64,000 bases of DNA from the NCBI GenBank assembly GCA_029569475.1, contig JAKQSZ010000039.1:8930-72929 (forward strand), in the 5' to 3' direction. The notes below the pieces were generated by a model. It saw only the letters and a program-made list of their open reading frames with translations. It ran no database searches and was not told where the DNA came from. The position numbers were made by a program, and so were the translations under genes. This document shows, one piece after another, positions 16,316 to 24,814 of this stretch; position 1 is the stretch's first letter; the number at the start of each line of letters is the position of its first letter. This DNA comes from Candidatus Eiseniibacteriota bacterium (GTDB lineage: Bacteria; Eisenbacteria; RBG-16-71-46; CAIMUX01).

Positions 16316-18034
16316 GTGATGGACACGAGGAGAGCGCAACCTGGAGGGCCTTCCTCCGGCGGTCGGAAGGGGTCGTCTGACGCTCCCCCGGCGGGGGAGG
16401 GCACTGACGGCGTTAGTGACCATGATTCGTCCGGAAGCGGGGCTGTTCTCTTCGGCTCCCACGAGGACGGCGGCCGTTCCACGGGGCCGAATCATCGACT
16501 CTCCTGGCGGGATGTGGTGGATTCGGCCTGCCGGATCACCGCTGAACTGGACCCGCCACAAGCGGTGCGCGCGATTGTAGACGGCGTGGTCGCCACGGTC
16601 GGCGCCGATCGCGGCGCGCTTTTCTTCGGCCATCGCCTGGATTCTCCGTTCGTTCCCGTTTACCTCTCCAACGTCGAGGCACGAGACGTCCCGCGAATCG
16701 ACGGGATCGGCCGCGCCGTTCTCCGCGACACCCCGACCGATGCCTGCTTCGTCACGGCGGACGCTGCCGCGGAAGCCCGGCTGGCCGGTCTCGAAGAGGC
16801 TCGCGATCTGACGCACCCGTCCATGATCTGTGCCCGCGTACCCGTTCATGATGTCTGCTCGGGCATGCTCTTTCTGGACGCCCGGCGCAAAGGATGCTTC
16901 GACGACGGCTGCGCGGACTTCGTGGCCGCGTACTCGAAGCTGGCGGCCGTGTCCCTGCGCAATGCCCGCCGGTTCATCGATCTGCGGCTGGCCAACGAGC
17001 GCTTGACTCACCGCCTGGAGGCGCAGGACCGCTTCTGGGACCTGCCGATCCGCAGCGAGGCGATGCAGGGACTGCGGGAACTCATGGCGCTCGCCGGCAA
17101 TGTGGAGTGTGGTGTCCTGTTATTGGGAGAGCCGGGCTCCGAGGTGGAGAGCGTGGCGCGCGGCATCCATGCCGCCGGCCCGCGGGCGCTTCGTCCCTTT
17201 CTCTCCTACAACTGCTCCGCCGGGCCGCGTCATCTCCTGGAGATCGAGCTCTTCGGGCATGCCCGCGGACCGTCCGGCGGTCCGCATTGGGGCAAGCCCG
17301 GTCTTCTGCGAATGGCCGACCGGGGAGTTCTTTTCCTCGATGAGGTTACGGCGCTCGACGATGGCGCCCAGCAGAAGCTGCGGCGTTTCTTCCAGGATGG
17401 AATGGTGCGGCCGGTGCGAAGCCGCGAGTCCTTCCCGGTCGATGTGCAGATCATCGCCGCCACGCGGCTGGATCCGCGGGCGGAGGTGCGCGCGCGTCGA
17501 TTCGATCGGGAGCTGCTGTACCACCTGAGCACCTTCGAGATCAGGATCCCTCCCCTCCGGGCACGTCCAGCGGATGTGGTCGTGCTGCTCGACCACTTCA
17601 CGCGCAAGCACGGCGCCTGGAATGGAGGCGCGCGCCCGGAGTTGACCAGAGACGCGCTGGGTTACCTGGAGCGCCACAGCTGGCCAGGGAACACGGCCGA
17701 GCTGGAATGGCTGGCCCAGCGTCTCCTGGCCATGGCCACGGGCGGGCCGATAGACCTGGAATTGATCCGCCAGCTGCTGGCGCCGCCGGGGGCAACGGAC
17801 GGACGCGACCACGAACGGACCGCGCCGCAGCCCGCCATGGTCGACCCGACCGGAGCGATCCGCTCCCTGGCCGAGGTGGAACGTGAAGCGATCCGCGAGG
17901 CCCTTATTCGCACGCGCGGCAACCGATCGAAGACCGCGCGCCTGCTCGGCGTGCAGCGCAACACGCTGCTGCGCCGGATCGAGCACCTGAATGTTCCGCT
18001 GGATGGGATTCCGAACCGCCGGGGACGCAAGTAG
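16316..18034 (+). CDS. GAF-AAA+-Fis regulator of the sigma-54 activator family with degenerate ATPase motifs
   Basis: 572 residues: a low-complexity N-terminus (1-60), a GAF domain (about 62-220), an AAA+ domain (about 240-475) and a C-terminal Fis-type helix-turn-helix (AIREALIRTRGNRSKTARLL, then VQRNTLLRRIEHL). The AAA+ part is recognisable (ELFGH, GVLFLDEV Walker B, RRFFQDGMVRPV, IPPLRARPADV) but Walker A reads GEPGSEVE in place of GExGxGKE, so Lys and Gly are lost, and the sigma-54-contacting GAFTGA loop is missing (ARGPSGGPHWG). It is therefore unlikely to hydrolyse ATP or activate sigma-54 promoters, and may act as a ligand-responsive DNA-binding repressor or a dominant partner. GTG 16316 and ATG 16319 are both possible starts, each very close to GGGGGGAG. 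The 890 upstream bases hold no partner gene. Confidence 0.85.
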   Translation: MMDTRRAQPGGPSSGGRKGSSDAPPAGEGTDGVSDHDSSGSGAVLFGSHEDGGRSTGPNHRLSWRDVVDSACRITAELDPPQAVRAIVDGVVATVGADRGALFFGHRLDSPFVPVYLSNVEARDVPRIDGIGRAVLRDTPTDACFVTADAAAEARLAGLEEARDLTHPSMICARVPVHDVCSGMLFLDARRKGCFDDGCADFVAAYSKLAAVSLRNARRFIDLRLANERLTHRLEAQDRFWDLPIRSEAMQGLRELMALAGNVECGVLLLGEPGSEVESVARGIHAAGPRALRPFLSYNCSAGPRHLLEIELFGHARGPSGGPHWGKPGLLRMADRGVLFLDEVTALDDGAQQKLRRFFQDGMVRPVRSRESFPVDVQIIAATRLDPRAEVRARRFDRELLYHLSTFEIRIPPLRARPADVVVLLDHFTRKHGAWNGGARPELTRDALGYLERHSWPGNTAELEWLAQRLLAMATGGPIDLELIRQLLAPPGATDGRDHERTAPQPAMVDPTGAIRSLAEVEREAIREALIRTRGNRSKTARLLGVQRNTLLRRIEHLNVPLDGIPNRRGRK

Positions 18035-18043
18035 CATCATGCC

Positions 18044-18091
18044 GGTTCTGGATTGAGGATTGTCACCTAGGGCAATCTACGATCCAGAACC
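18044..18091. terminator. Long imperfect palindrome spanning the cysS stop codon, likely bidirectional terminator
   Basis: Perfect 10-base outer arms GGTTCTGGAT (18044-18053) and ATCCAGAACC (18082-18091), inner arms GATTG/CAATC, and a central CCTAGG. The right half lies inside the last codons of cysS, whose stop is within the palindrome. It sits between two convergent genes. No clear T-run follows. Confidence 0.6.
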
Positions 18092-19542
18092 TTGAAAGAC
18101 CAGGTGGTCCCTTCCTTGCCATCCTTGAGTTCGATCCCCGCCGCGTCGAGGCGGTCGCGAATCTGATCGGAGAGGGTCCAGTTCCGGGCCTGTCGCGCCT
18201 GCTGGCGGAGCTCGATCAGCAACTCGACGAGTTTCGGGAGGTGGTCCGTGTCGGCCGAGGCGCGCGCCGCGCGGGGGCGCAGGCCCAGGATCTCCTCGAA
18301 CGTCTCGCGGAAGAGGGCGCGCCAGGCCTCGAGGTCGGAACGGCTCGTTCGCGACTCAGGGGAGTGCAGCCGCCGGTTGATCTCGGCACAGCAATCGAAG
18401 AGCACGGCCAAGGCGCTGGGCGTGTTGAAGTCGGCGTCCATCGCCTCGAGGAACTGGCGTCGCGCGTGGGCTACGATCGCGCCGGCTTCCTCTCCCATCG
18501 GGCCCTCGGGGGCCTCCGGCAGTCGCTGGTCGAGTTCGTCGATGACGTTCCAGATCCGGTCGAGGCCTTTGGCGGCGGCCGCGATCGCCTCCTCGCTGAA
18601 GTCGGTGTTGGAACGGTAGTGCGTCGTCAGGATGAAGAAGCGCAGGGCCATGGGGTCGTGCCGCTGGAGCGCGTCCTTGATGGTGGTGTAGTTGCCCAGG
18701 CTCTTTCCCATCTTGGTGCCGCCGACCGTGACCATGTTGTTGAGCAGCCAGTAGCGGACGAAGGGGTGGCCGGTGGCCGCCTCAGCCTGCGCCACCTCGC
18801 TCTCGTTGTGGGGGAACATGTTCTCGAGCCCGCCGCCGTGGATGTCGATCGTCTCGCCGAGGTACTTCATGGCCATCGCCGAGCACTCCAGGTGCCAGCC
18901 CGGGTAACCTTCGCTCCAGGGGCTCGGCCACTTCAGGATGTGTTCGGCGTTGGCCTTGATCCAGACCGCGAAGTCGGCCGGATCGCGCTTTTCGGGGTTG
19001 ACGCTCACGCGCGCGCCTTCCATCTGCTCGTCGACCTTGCGCCGAGACAGCTTGCCGTATCCATCGAAGCTCGAGACCGAGAAGTACACGTTGCCATTCA
19101 CCTCGTAGGCGTGACCCCGCTCGATCAGGCGCCGGACCAGCTCGATCTGCTCCGTGATGTGCCCGCTCGGACGCGGGTTGATGTCGGCGCGCAGCACGTT
19201 CAAGGCATCCATGTCCTCGAAGTAGCTCCACATGAAGCGCTCGACGACCTCCATCGGCTCGACACGGTCATGGCGCGCCTGGCGGACGATCTTGTCCTCC
19301 CCCTGGTCGGCGTCGTCGGTGAGGTGTCCGACGTCGGTGATGTTGCGGACGTAGCGGACGGACAGGCCCTGCGAACGGAGATAGCGCACCACGATGTCGA
19401 AGCTGATGTAGGCCTTGGCGTGGCCGATGTGGCTATGGCCATAGACGGTCGGGCCGCAGACGTACATGCTCACGTACCCCGGAATCTGGGGCTGAAAGCT
19501 CTCGAGCGAACGAGACAGATAGTTGTAGACCTGCAGTGCCAT
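18067..19542 (-). CDS. cysS: Cysteinyl-tRNA synthetase
   Basis: 491 residues, class I synthetase charging tRNA-Cys. Visible: [20 protein letters not shown] (zinc Cys and HIGH motif), the insert with [20 protein letters not shown], zinc-site [23 protein letters not shown] (KMSKS motif) and the C-terminal anticodon-binding helical domain ending [12 protein letters not shown] 19542 has GGGAGG seven bases upstream; the frame is open further upstream without homology. Third in a minus-strand series after tldD and tldE, with a 297-base gap, so an own promoter is likely. Confidence 0.97.
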   Translation of the reverse strand: MALQVYNYLSRSLESFQPQIPGYVSMYVCGPTVYGHSHIGHAKAYISFDIVVRYLRSQGLSVRYVRNITDVGHLTDDADQGEDKIVRQARHDRVEPMEVVERFMWSYFEDMDALNVLRADINPRPSGHITEQIELVRRLIERGHAYEVNGNVYFSVSSFDGYGKLSRRKVDEQMEGARVSVNPEKRDPADFAVWIKANAEHILKWPSPWSEGYPGWHLECSAMAMKYLGETIDIHGGGLENMFPHNESEVAQAEAATGHPFVRYWLLNNMVTVGGTKMGKSLGNYTTIKDALQRHDPMALRFFILTTHYRSNTDFSEEAIAAAAKGLDRIWNVIDELDQRLPEAPEGPMGEEAGAIVAHARRQFLEAMDADFNTPSALAVLFDCCAEINRRLHSPESRTSRSDLEAWRALFRETFEEILGLRPRAARASADTDHLPKLVELLIELRQQARQARNWTLSDQIRDRLDAAGIELKDGKEGTTWSFKVLDRRLP

Positions 19543-19839
19543 GACCGTCCTCCCTGGCTGCTCCTGGAGTTCCCGTCCGCTCCTTGACATCGGCCGGTCG
19601 GCGCCGCGTATCCAGCGGTCCGATGCTCCTGCCGGAATCGGGTACGATCCTCCGCTTCCGGCCGGTAGGCCGGCTTGACAGCTTGCGAGTCCGGGGGTTG
19701 GAGACTGAGCGTGAAGGCAGAAGACTATCCGATCGCTCCGAGATCCTCAAGGAGCGCCGGCCACGCGATCGTCCACCTCAGAGGCCCTCCCGGCCCCGAA
19801 TCCGCGCGGGGGTGTCCCGGTGGGCACCGGCCCGTTCGC
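19543..19839. other. Spacer upstream of cysS
   Basis: About 300 bases between the tldE stop and cysS start. No gene, T-box or clear hairpin recognised. Confidence 0.35.
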
Positions 19840-21138
19840 TCACTCGGCCGAAGAGACGAAGTTCCAGTCCCGGACCACCAGCGGCGGGCAGACGACGCAA
19901 TTGCCGGCGTAGCCGCAAAGCTCGGGTGTCCCGCGGTCGATCGTACGTTGCAGCATGCCGAGACAGCTATCGTTCCAGCGCATGCTGGCGACACCCCCGG
20001 CGATTCGGCCGTCCTCGATGAGGAACGTGCCGTCGCGCGTCATCCCGGTCCACAGGGTCTCGTGCATCTGCAAGGGGCGGATGTACCAGAACCGCGTGAC
20101 CAGGATCCCGCGCTCGACCCCCGCGATCAGTTGCGGAAGCGGCTTGTCGGTCCCCTCCATGCGCAGGGCGAGGGGAAAGGGCGTGGGGGGGAGTTCCAGA
20201 CGCCGGGCGGTGAAGCGGTCGGCATGCCGGCCCACGAAGAAGCCTCGGTCGATCCAGGTCACGGGCTGGTGCGGCACGCCTTCGGACGAAAACGGCATGG
20301 TCGGCAGCGCGGGGTCTCGCGGATCGCTCGTGACGTGGATCTCTTCGCCCGCCAGCCGTTCGCCGACCTTCCCGGACAGGAACGTCGTCCCCTCGTCGGT
20401 CATGCGCGCGTCCATGCTGCCCACCAGGATGCCGAGGAGGTTGGAGGCGGCTGCGGGGAGAAGAACCACCGTATAGCGCCCGGCCGGCAGCGTCCGGGGG
20501 CGGGCTGAGCCCAGGGCGCCCTCGATGGCCCGGGCGGCGACGGAGGCGGCCGAGATCCCGCCGACCTGGCCGCTGACATCATGCGCCCAGCCCGAGCTGT
20601 CGGGGGCGGTCACGGTGCAGCCGATCTCGACGTCCGTGCGGGCATGCCAGGCAAAAAGCCCTGCGCGGGTGGCGACGGCCGTCTCCGAAGGTGTGATCTC
20701 GACCGTTCCGGCCGCCTGGCAACTCGCTCTGCGGACGGCGGTGATCACGTCCTGGGCGATCCCGATCCGGTCCGCGGCCGGTAGATCCGCGGTGGCTTCG
20801 TCCCAGGCCTCGACCGGCAGATACTCCTGCGGCCCGAGAAAGGGCAAAAACTCCGGGTCGGGCGGTGCCTCGCGGGCCGCCTCCTCGGCTCTCTGTACGA
20901 CCGCGTCCAGCGCTTCGGGATCGAAGGACTCGACCTTGGCCGAACCCCGGCGGTCGCCGAAGGCGACCTCGACGGTCACGCGCTGCGTCTCGAGATCGAC
21001 GTTCTGGCTGACCAGGTTCGCCGCGAACCGCGTCGACATCTGCCGCACCCGCTGGAGGGTGACCAGCGCGTCGTCGGCGCGCACCCGCTCCAGGATCCGG
21101 CCCGCCGTCGTCCTGCAGAAGTCCTCGTTGCGCTCCAT
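19840..21138 (-). CDS. TldE/PmbA-family protein
   Basis: 432 residues of the TldD/PmbA family, the non-catalytic partner that with TldD forms a protease cleaving unfolded peptides (microcin B17 maturation, CcdA degradation in E. coli). Motifs of the family include LSGKVGERLAGEEIHVTSDP, EGVPHQPVTWIDRGFFVGR and the C-terminal IEDGRIAGGVASMRWNDS. It lacks the HExxxH zinc motif, as expected for TldE. The gene starts 19 bases after the tldD stop, so one operon. The pair could in principle trim a modified peptide, but it is 12 kb from the lasso cluster and the link is speculative. Confidence 0.88.
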   Translation of the reverse strand: MERNEDFCRTTAGRILERVRADDALVTLQRVRQMSTRFAANLVSQNVDLETQRVTVEVAFGDRRGSAKVESFDPEALDAVVQRAEEAAREAPPDPEFLPFLGPQEYLPVEAWDEATADLPAADRIGIAQDVITAVRRASCQAAGTVEITPSETAVATRAGLFAWHARTDVEIGCTVTAPDSSGWAHDVSGQVGGISAASVAARAIEGALGSARPRTLPAGRYTVVLLPAAASNLLGILVGSMDARMTDEGTTFLSGKVGERLAGEEIHVTSDPRDPALPTMPFSSEGVPHQPVTWIDRGFFVGRHADRFTARRLELPPTPFPLALRMEGTDKPLPQLIAGVERGILVTRFWYIRPLQMHETLWTGMTRDGTFLIEDGRIAGGVASMRWNDSCLGMLQRTIDRGTPELCGYAGNCVVCPPLVVRDWNFVSSAE

Positions 21139-21157
21139 GGACGTCGTCCCCCGCCGG

Positions 21158-22612
21158 TCAGGCCTTGGCCTTGCCGAACTCCACCTTGCGGAAGCGGCAG
21201 GGGGGCGCGAAGTGCGTCATCATGCCGCGCTGCGCCGGCTGTCCCTTGCCGCAGTTGATCAGGCCGAAGGAGTCGAAGTCCTCCGGGCCGCACACGGCAT
21301 CACAGGAATTCCAGAAGACAGGCGTGCGGCCGCGATAGACCACGTTCTTCAGCAGCGCCTGGCGCTTCCCGTCCTTGATCCGCCAGGTCATGTCGCCGCC
21401 GAATTGGAAGTCGAGGCGTTGCTGGTCGATGCTGAAGGCGCCGCGGCCCTCGACGAGGATCCCGTCGCTGGTGTCGGCGATGAGATCCTCGTAGCGGCCG
21501 CTTCCGGGCAAGATCCCGAGGTTGGGGATGCGCACGATCGGCGGGTACCACCAACCCTCCGCGCGGCTGCTGCCGCGCGAGCGCTCCTCCCCGATCAGGG
21601 GAGCGAACTCCCGGCCGGTGGAGTAGCCGGTGAGGATGCCCTCGCGGATCACATCCCAGCGCTGGCCTTCGACGCCCTCGTCATCGCAGCCCTGGCTCGC
21701 CAGGTACTCCGGCCGCGTGTTGTCGGCGACCACGTTGAGGATCGGACTACCGTAGCGGAAGTTGCCGAGCTTCTCGGGGGTGGCGAAGGAGGTCCCTGCG
21801 AAGTCGGCCTCGTAGCCCAGGACGCGGTCCAACTCGGTGGCGTGGCCGATGCTCTCGTGGATCGGCAGGACCAGGCCGGCCGGGTCGAGGATCAAGTCGT
21901 AACGGCCGTCGGAGATCTCCTCGGCGTAGAGCTTCTCCCGTGCTTCGCGCGCCACGACCGGGGCGCGAGCCAGCAGATCGGCCTCGCGGATGTGTTCCCA
22001 GCCGGCGTGCCGGCCCCAGGTGTCGTACATCCGGGTCTGCACGTCGCCGTTGCCGGCGGCGCGGGCGTAGAGCATGGCCCACGGCACGATCCGCGTCCGG
22101 TGGACGCGCGATCCCTCCGTGGAGAGGAAAAACTGCTCCTGCCGCTGCAGGCTCAGCAGCGCCCAGGCTTCCCTGATCTCGGGCTCGGCCCGCATCAATC
22201 GGGCGCACTCCAGGAGCAGGGCCGTCTTCTCGGACAGGCCGACCGCGAAGGGGTCCTCCCGGCGCGGCGTGTGGTACTCGATCTGGTGAGGAGTCTCCTC
22301 GGCCAGGACCACCGGTTGGTCGCGCAGGGGGGCGGTGGCGAGAGCGGACTCGACCGCGCGACGCGTCGCGGCGGCGACGGAATCCGGCGTCATCACGGAA
22401 ACGGCGGCAAAGCCCCAGGCGCCGCCGGCGAGGCAGCGCACGCCCAGGCCGGTGCGCTCCTCGTCCTCGAGCTCCTGGATGCGGTCATTGCGCGCGACGA
22501 TGCGCTGTTGCCGCGAGGCCTGGAAACGCACGTCCGCGTACGAGGCGCCCAGCCGGCGGGCCATCTCGGGGACGACCGAGGCGAGCTCGATCCAGTCACG
22601 TTCCGCTGTCAT
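21158..22612 (-). CDS. tldD: TldD-family metalloprotease
   Basis: 484 residues, the zinc-binding half of the TldD/TldE peptidase. The zinc motif HESIGH (within LPIHESIGHATELDRVLGYEADF) and the late Cys ligand region INCGKGQPAQ are present, as is the N-terminal family domain (YADVRFQASRQQRIVARNDR, then GLGVRCLAGGAWGFAA). ATG 22612 has TGGAGG seven bases upstream and is followed at once by homology; longer readings upstream are not protein-like. It leads the tldD-tldE pair. Confidence 0.93.
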   Translation of the reverse strand: MTAERDWIELASVVPEMARRLGASYADVRFQASRQQRIVARNDRIQELEDEERTGLGVRCLAGGAWGFAAVSVMTPDSVAAATRRAVESALATAPLRDQPVVLAEETPHQIEYHTPRREDPFAVGLSEKTALLLECARLMRAEPEIREAWALLSLQRQEQFFLSTEGSRVHRTRIVPWAMLYARAAGNGDVQTRMYDTWGRHAGWEHIREADLLARAPVVAREAREKLYAEEISDGRYDLILDPAGLVLPIHESIGHATELDRVLGYEADFAGTSFATPEKLGNFRYGSPILNVVADNTRPEYLASQGCDDEGVEGQRWDVIREGILTGYSTGREFAPLIGEERSRGSSRAEGWWYPPIVRIPNLGILPGSGRYEDLIADTSDGILVEGRGAFSIDQQRLDFQFGGDMTWRIKDGKRQALLKNVVYRGRTPVFWNSCDAVCGPEDFDSFGLINCGKGQPAQRGMMTHFAPPCRFRKVEFGKAKA

Positions 22613-22895
22613 GAGTCCTCCAGGTTCCAGCCCGCGGCCGGACCACCGCGACCGGGGCCAGGGGTCCGGGCCGCGGCGAGACGACGGGCGAGAGTATAGC
22701 AGGAAGGTCGGGCGTGAACGATGCTCCTCCGGATCCCCAGGCCGGTTGCGGGAGGTCGTGGAGGAGCACTGTTTCGGCTCAAGGACCTGCAGGCGGTGGC
22801 TGCCCCGGAGACGGTCCTGGAGAGCGGGAAAAGCGGCGCGACGAGTGACGACGTCGCCTCTGAACTCCTGATCTTCCAGGGGGACCTGGCGCGCT

Positions 22896-23234
22896 CTATC
22901 GACCCCGGAGGCCCTTGAGCTCTTTCTCCAAGCGGTTCTCGATACTGGAGCACACCACCGCGCAGAGATCGAAGACCGACGGATCGTCCACCCGGTAGAA
23001 GACGTGTAGCCCCTCCTTGCGCCGCGCCACCAGCCCGGCCCGTTGCAGGTGCTGCAGGTGCTTGGAGACATTGGCCTGCGAGGCGCCGGAGCATTTGACG
23101 AGTTCCGAAACGCTCAGCTCGGCGTCGCTCAGGTGGTGGAGCAGACGCAGGCGCACCGGGTCAGCCAAGAGCCGAAAGCGTTCCGCGACCAGCTCCAGGG
23201 TTGCAGGGCTAGGTGACTTTGACGATCTCGACAG
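22896..23234 (-). CDS. ArsR-family winged-helix repressor
   Basis: About 112 residues of the ArsR/SmtB fold: LELVAERFRLLADPVRLRLL (helix 1-2), ELVKCSGASQANVSKHLQHL (recognition helices), LVARRKEGLHVFYRVDD (wing) and a C-terminal helix with FDLCAVVCSSIENR. Family homology extends upstream of the TTG at 23168, and the frame holds no ATG, GTG or TTG there; a CTG at 23234 preceded by CGGAGG with a six-base gap is the best start. Cys residues in the recognition-helix region and near the C-terminus could be metal or thiol sensing sites, but the ELCVCDL arsenic motif is absent. It is divergent from the TolC-RND operon and probably represses it and itself. Confidence 0.87.
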   Translation of the reverse strand: MSRSSKSPSPATLELVAERFRLLADPVRLRLLHHLSDAELSVSELVKCSGASQANVSKHLQHLQRAGLVARRKEGLHVFYRVDDPSVFDLCAVVCSSIENRLEKELKGLRGR

Positions 23235-23271
23235 AGTGACCTCCGGGCTGAAAGCAATCTTCGGATTTCTC

Positions 23272-23300
23272 TTGCCTGTCCTCTACTGCATGACTATACT
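23272..23300 (+). promoter_or_regulatory. Sigma-70 type promoter for the TolC-RND operon
   Basis: TTGCCT (23272-23277), a 17-base spacer and TATACT (23295-23300) match the sigma-70 consensus well. Transcription would start about 23307, 65 bases before the tolC-like ATG. The -10 box overlaps the palindrome at 23290-23313 and the opposing arsR promoter. Confidence 0.65.
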
Positions 23301-23313
23301 ACTAAGCAGTCAT
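23290..23313. promoter_or_regulatory. Palindromic operator candidate (ATGACT-N12-AGTCAT) for the ArsR protein
   Basis: Perfect six-base arms ATGACT (23290-23295) and AGTCAT (23308-23313) around 12 AT-rich bases, the size and symmetry typical of ArsR/SmtB operators. It covers the -10 boxes of both divergent promoters, so one bound dimer could silence both genes. Confidence 0.65.
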
Positions 23314-23321
23314 ATGGTCAA
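23293..23321 (-). promoter_or_regulatory. Sigma-70 type promoter for arsR
   Basis: On the minus strand TTGACC (23321-23316), 17 bases, then TATAGT (23298-23293): five of six matches in each box. It overlaps the plus-strand promoter almost completely, so the two must compete. The predicted start, near 23286, gives a leader of about 50 bases before the CTG start. Confidence 0.6.
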
Positions 23322-23371
23322 TCGATCAATTACGAGAGTCTGGCAGAGACCTCAAAGGGGAGGCAAGCCCG

Positions 23372-24814
23372 ATGGAGAGTCTGCAGAAGATGGAACGGCC
23401 CGGGATGCCGGATCGCGCGCGAGGCGCGGCCCAGCGTCATCGTCGCGTCGCAGCCTGGAGCGCCCTGGCAGCGTTGGCCTTGTTCCACCCTGTGGTGGAG
23501 GCGGCCGAGCCGCTGCCCGCTCCCGGCGATCCGCTCTCGCTGGAGCGAGCCGTGGCCATCGCCCTGGAGAACAACCCCATGGTTCTCGAGCGCGCCGCCG
23601 ACATCGACGCGGCCCGTTTCGCCGGACGCCAGGCGCGGGCCTCCCGCCTGCCGGCGCTCACCTTCCGCCAGGTCGTCGTCCGCACCACAGCCCCCGCCGA
23701 TGTCTTCGGCCTGACCATGATGCAGGAGCGTTTCTCCATGGCGGAGTTCGCCGACCCGGCTTCCAATCCCAACGCCCCGGAGGCCTTCGACGACTTTGCC
23801 TCGGAGTTCGCCCTCGGCGTGCCGCTCTACACGGGGGGGAAGCTCTCCGCCGGGATCCGCCAGGCCGATCAGATGCGGCGGGCGGCGGAGGCCGCGACCG
23901 GGTTCTCTCGCTACACCGTCGCGCTGTACGCCGCCGAGGCCTATGAGGGCGCGCTGCTCGCCTCCGCCTATGCCGAACTGGCGGTCCGGGCCCGGGAGAC
24001 GACGGCGCGCCATGCCGCCTCCGCGCGTGACTTCTACGACGCCGGCATGATCGTGGAGAGCGACCTGCTGCAGGCCCAGGTGCACCTGGCGAAGATGGAC
24101 GAACAGGTGATCACCGCGGCCAACGCCGCCCAGACCGCCCGCGCGGGGCTCAACCGGGTCCTGGGGATCGACGGCGGTAGCGTCTTCACCCTCGAAGATA
24201 CTGGGCAGCCGGCCGACACGTCGTTGCCGGCCCTGGCGGAGGCGATCGAGCGCGGCCTGCGGGAACGCCAGGATCTGGCAGCGCAGAGGGCCCAGGCCGA
24301 GGCGGCGCGCCAGGAGACCAGGGCCGCGTTCGGCGGTTTTCTGCCGGAAGTGGGAGCCTCGGCCTCTTGGGTGGCGCACGACGACAAGCTCTTCGGAGGA
24401 CACGGCCAGAGTACGACCCTGGCGATGCAGCTGCGCTGGAACATCTGGGATTGGGGACAGACCCACGCCGGCGTTCAGAGAAGCCGCGCCTCCCATCGCG
24501 CGGCCCAGGAACGGACCCGCGCGGCGGAGCAGAAGGCCGAGTTCGAGATCCGCTCCGCGCGCCACTCCGTGGAGGAAGCGCTGGCTCGCATGGAAGCCGC
24601 GCGACGCGGCGTGGCGTCCGCGGAACGCGCCCTCGCCATCCTGGAGGACCGCTTCGCGCAGGGCGTCGCCCGGATGACCGAGCTGCTGGATGCCGAAACC
24701 GCGGCCCACGACGCCCGGGTCCGCGAGCTGAACGTCCGATTCGACCTGTCGCGCGCGGTCCGCGCGCTTCTCTACGCCATGGGCCAGAATCCCGTCCCGG
24801 AGGTGCAGTCATGA
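23372..24814 (+). CDS. TolC-family outer-membrane efflux protein
   Basis: 480 residues, with an export signal (VAAWSALAALALFHPVVEAA) and two repeated helical-hairpin halves typical of the outer-membrane channel: LSLERAVAIALENNPMVLER and VPLYTGGKLSAGIRQAD in the first, SWVAHDDKLFGGH, LRWNIWDWGQTHAGVQRSRA and ARMTELLDAETAAHDARV in the second. It forms the exit duct of the tripartite pump encoded next. ATG 23372 has GGGGAGG upstream. Its stop overlaps the start of the adaptor gene (ATGA). Expression is probably controlled by the divergent ArsR protein. Confidence 0.92.
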   Translation: MESLQKMERPGMPDRARGAAQRHRRVAAWSALAALALFHPVVEAAEPLPAPGDPLSLERAVAIALENNPMVLERAADIDAARFAGRQARASRLPALTFRQVVVRTTAPADVFGLTMMQERFSMAEFADPASNPNAPEAFDDFASEFALGVPLYTGGKLSAGIRQADQMRRAAEAATGFSRYTVALYAAEAYEGALLASAYAELAVRARETTARHAASARDFYDAGMIVESDLLQAQVHLAKMDEQVITAANAAQTARAGLNRVLGIDGGSVFTLEDTGQPADTSLPALAEAIERGLRERQDLAAQRAQAEAARQETRAAFGGFLPEVGASASWVAHDDKLFGGHGQSTTLAMQLRWNIWDWGQTHAGVQRSRASHRAAQERTRAAEQKAEFEIRSARHSVEEALARMEAARRGVASAERALAILEDRFAQGVARMTELLDAETAAHDARVRELNVRFDLSRAVRALLYAMGQNPVPEVQS

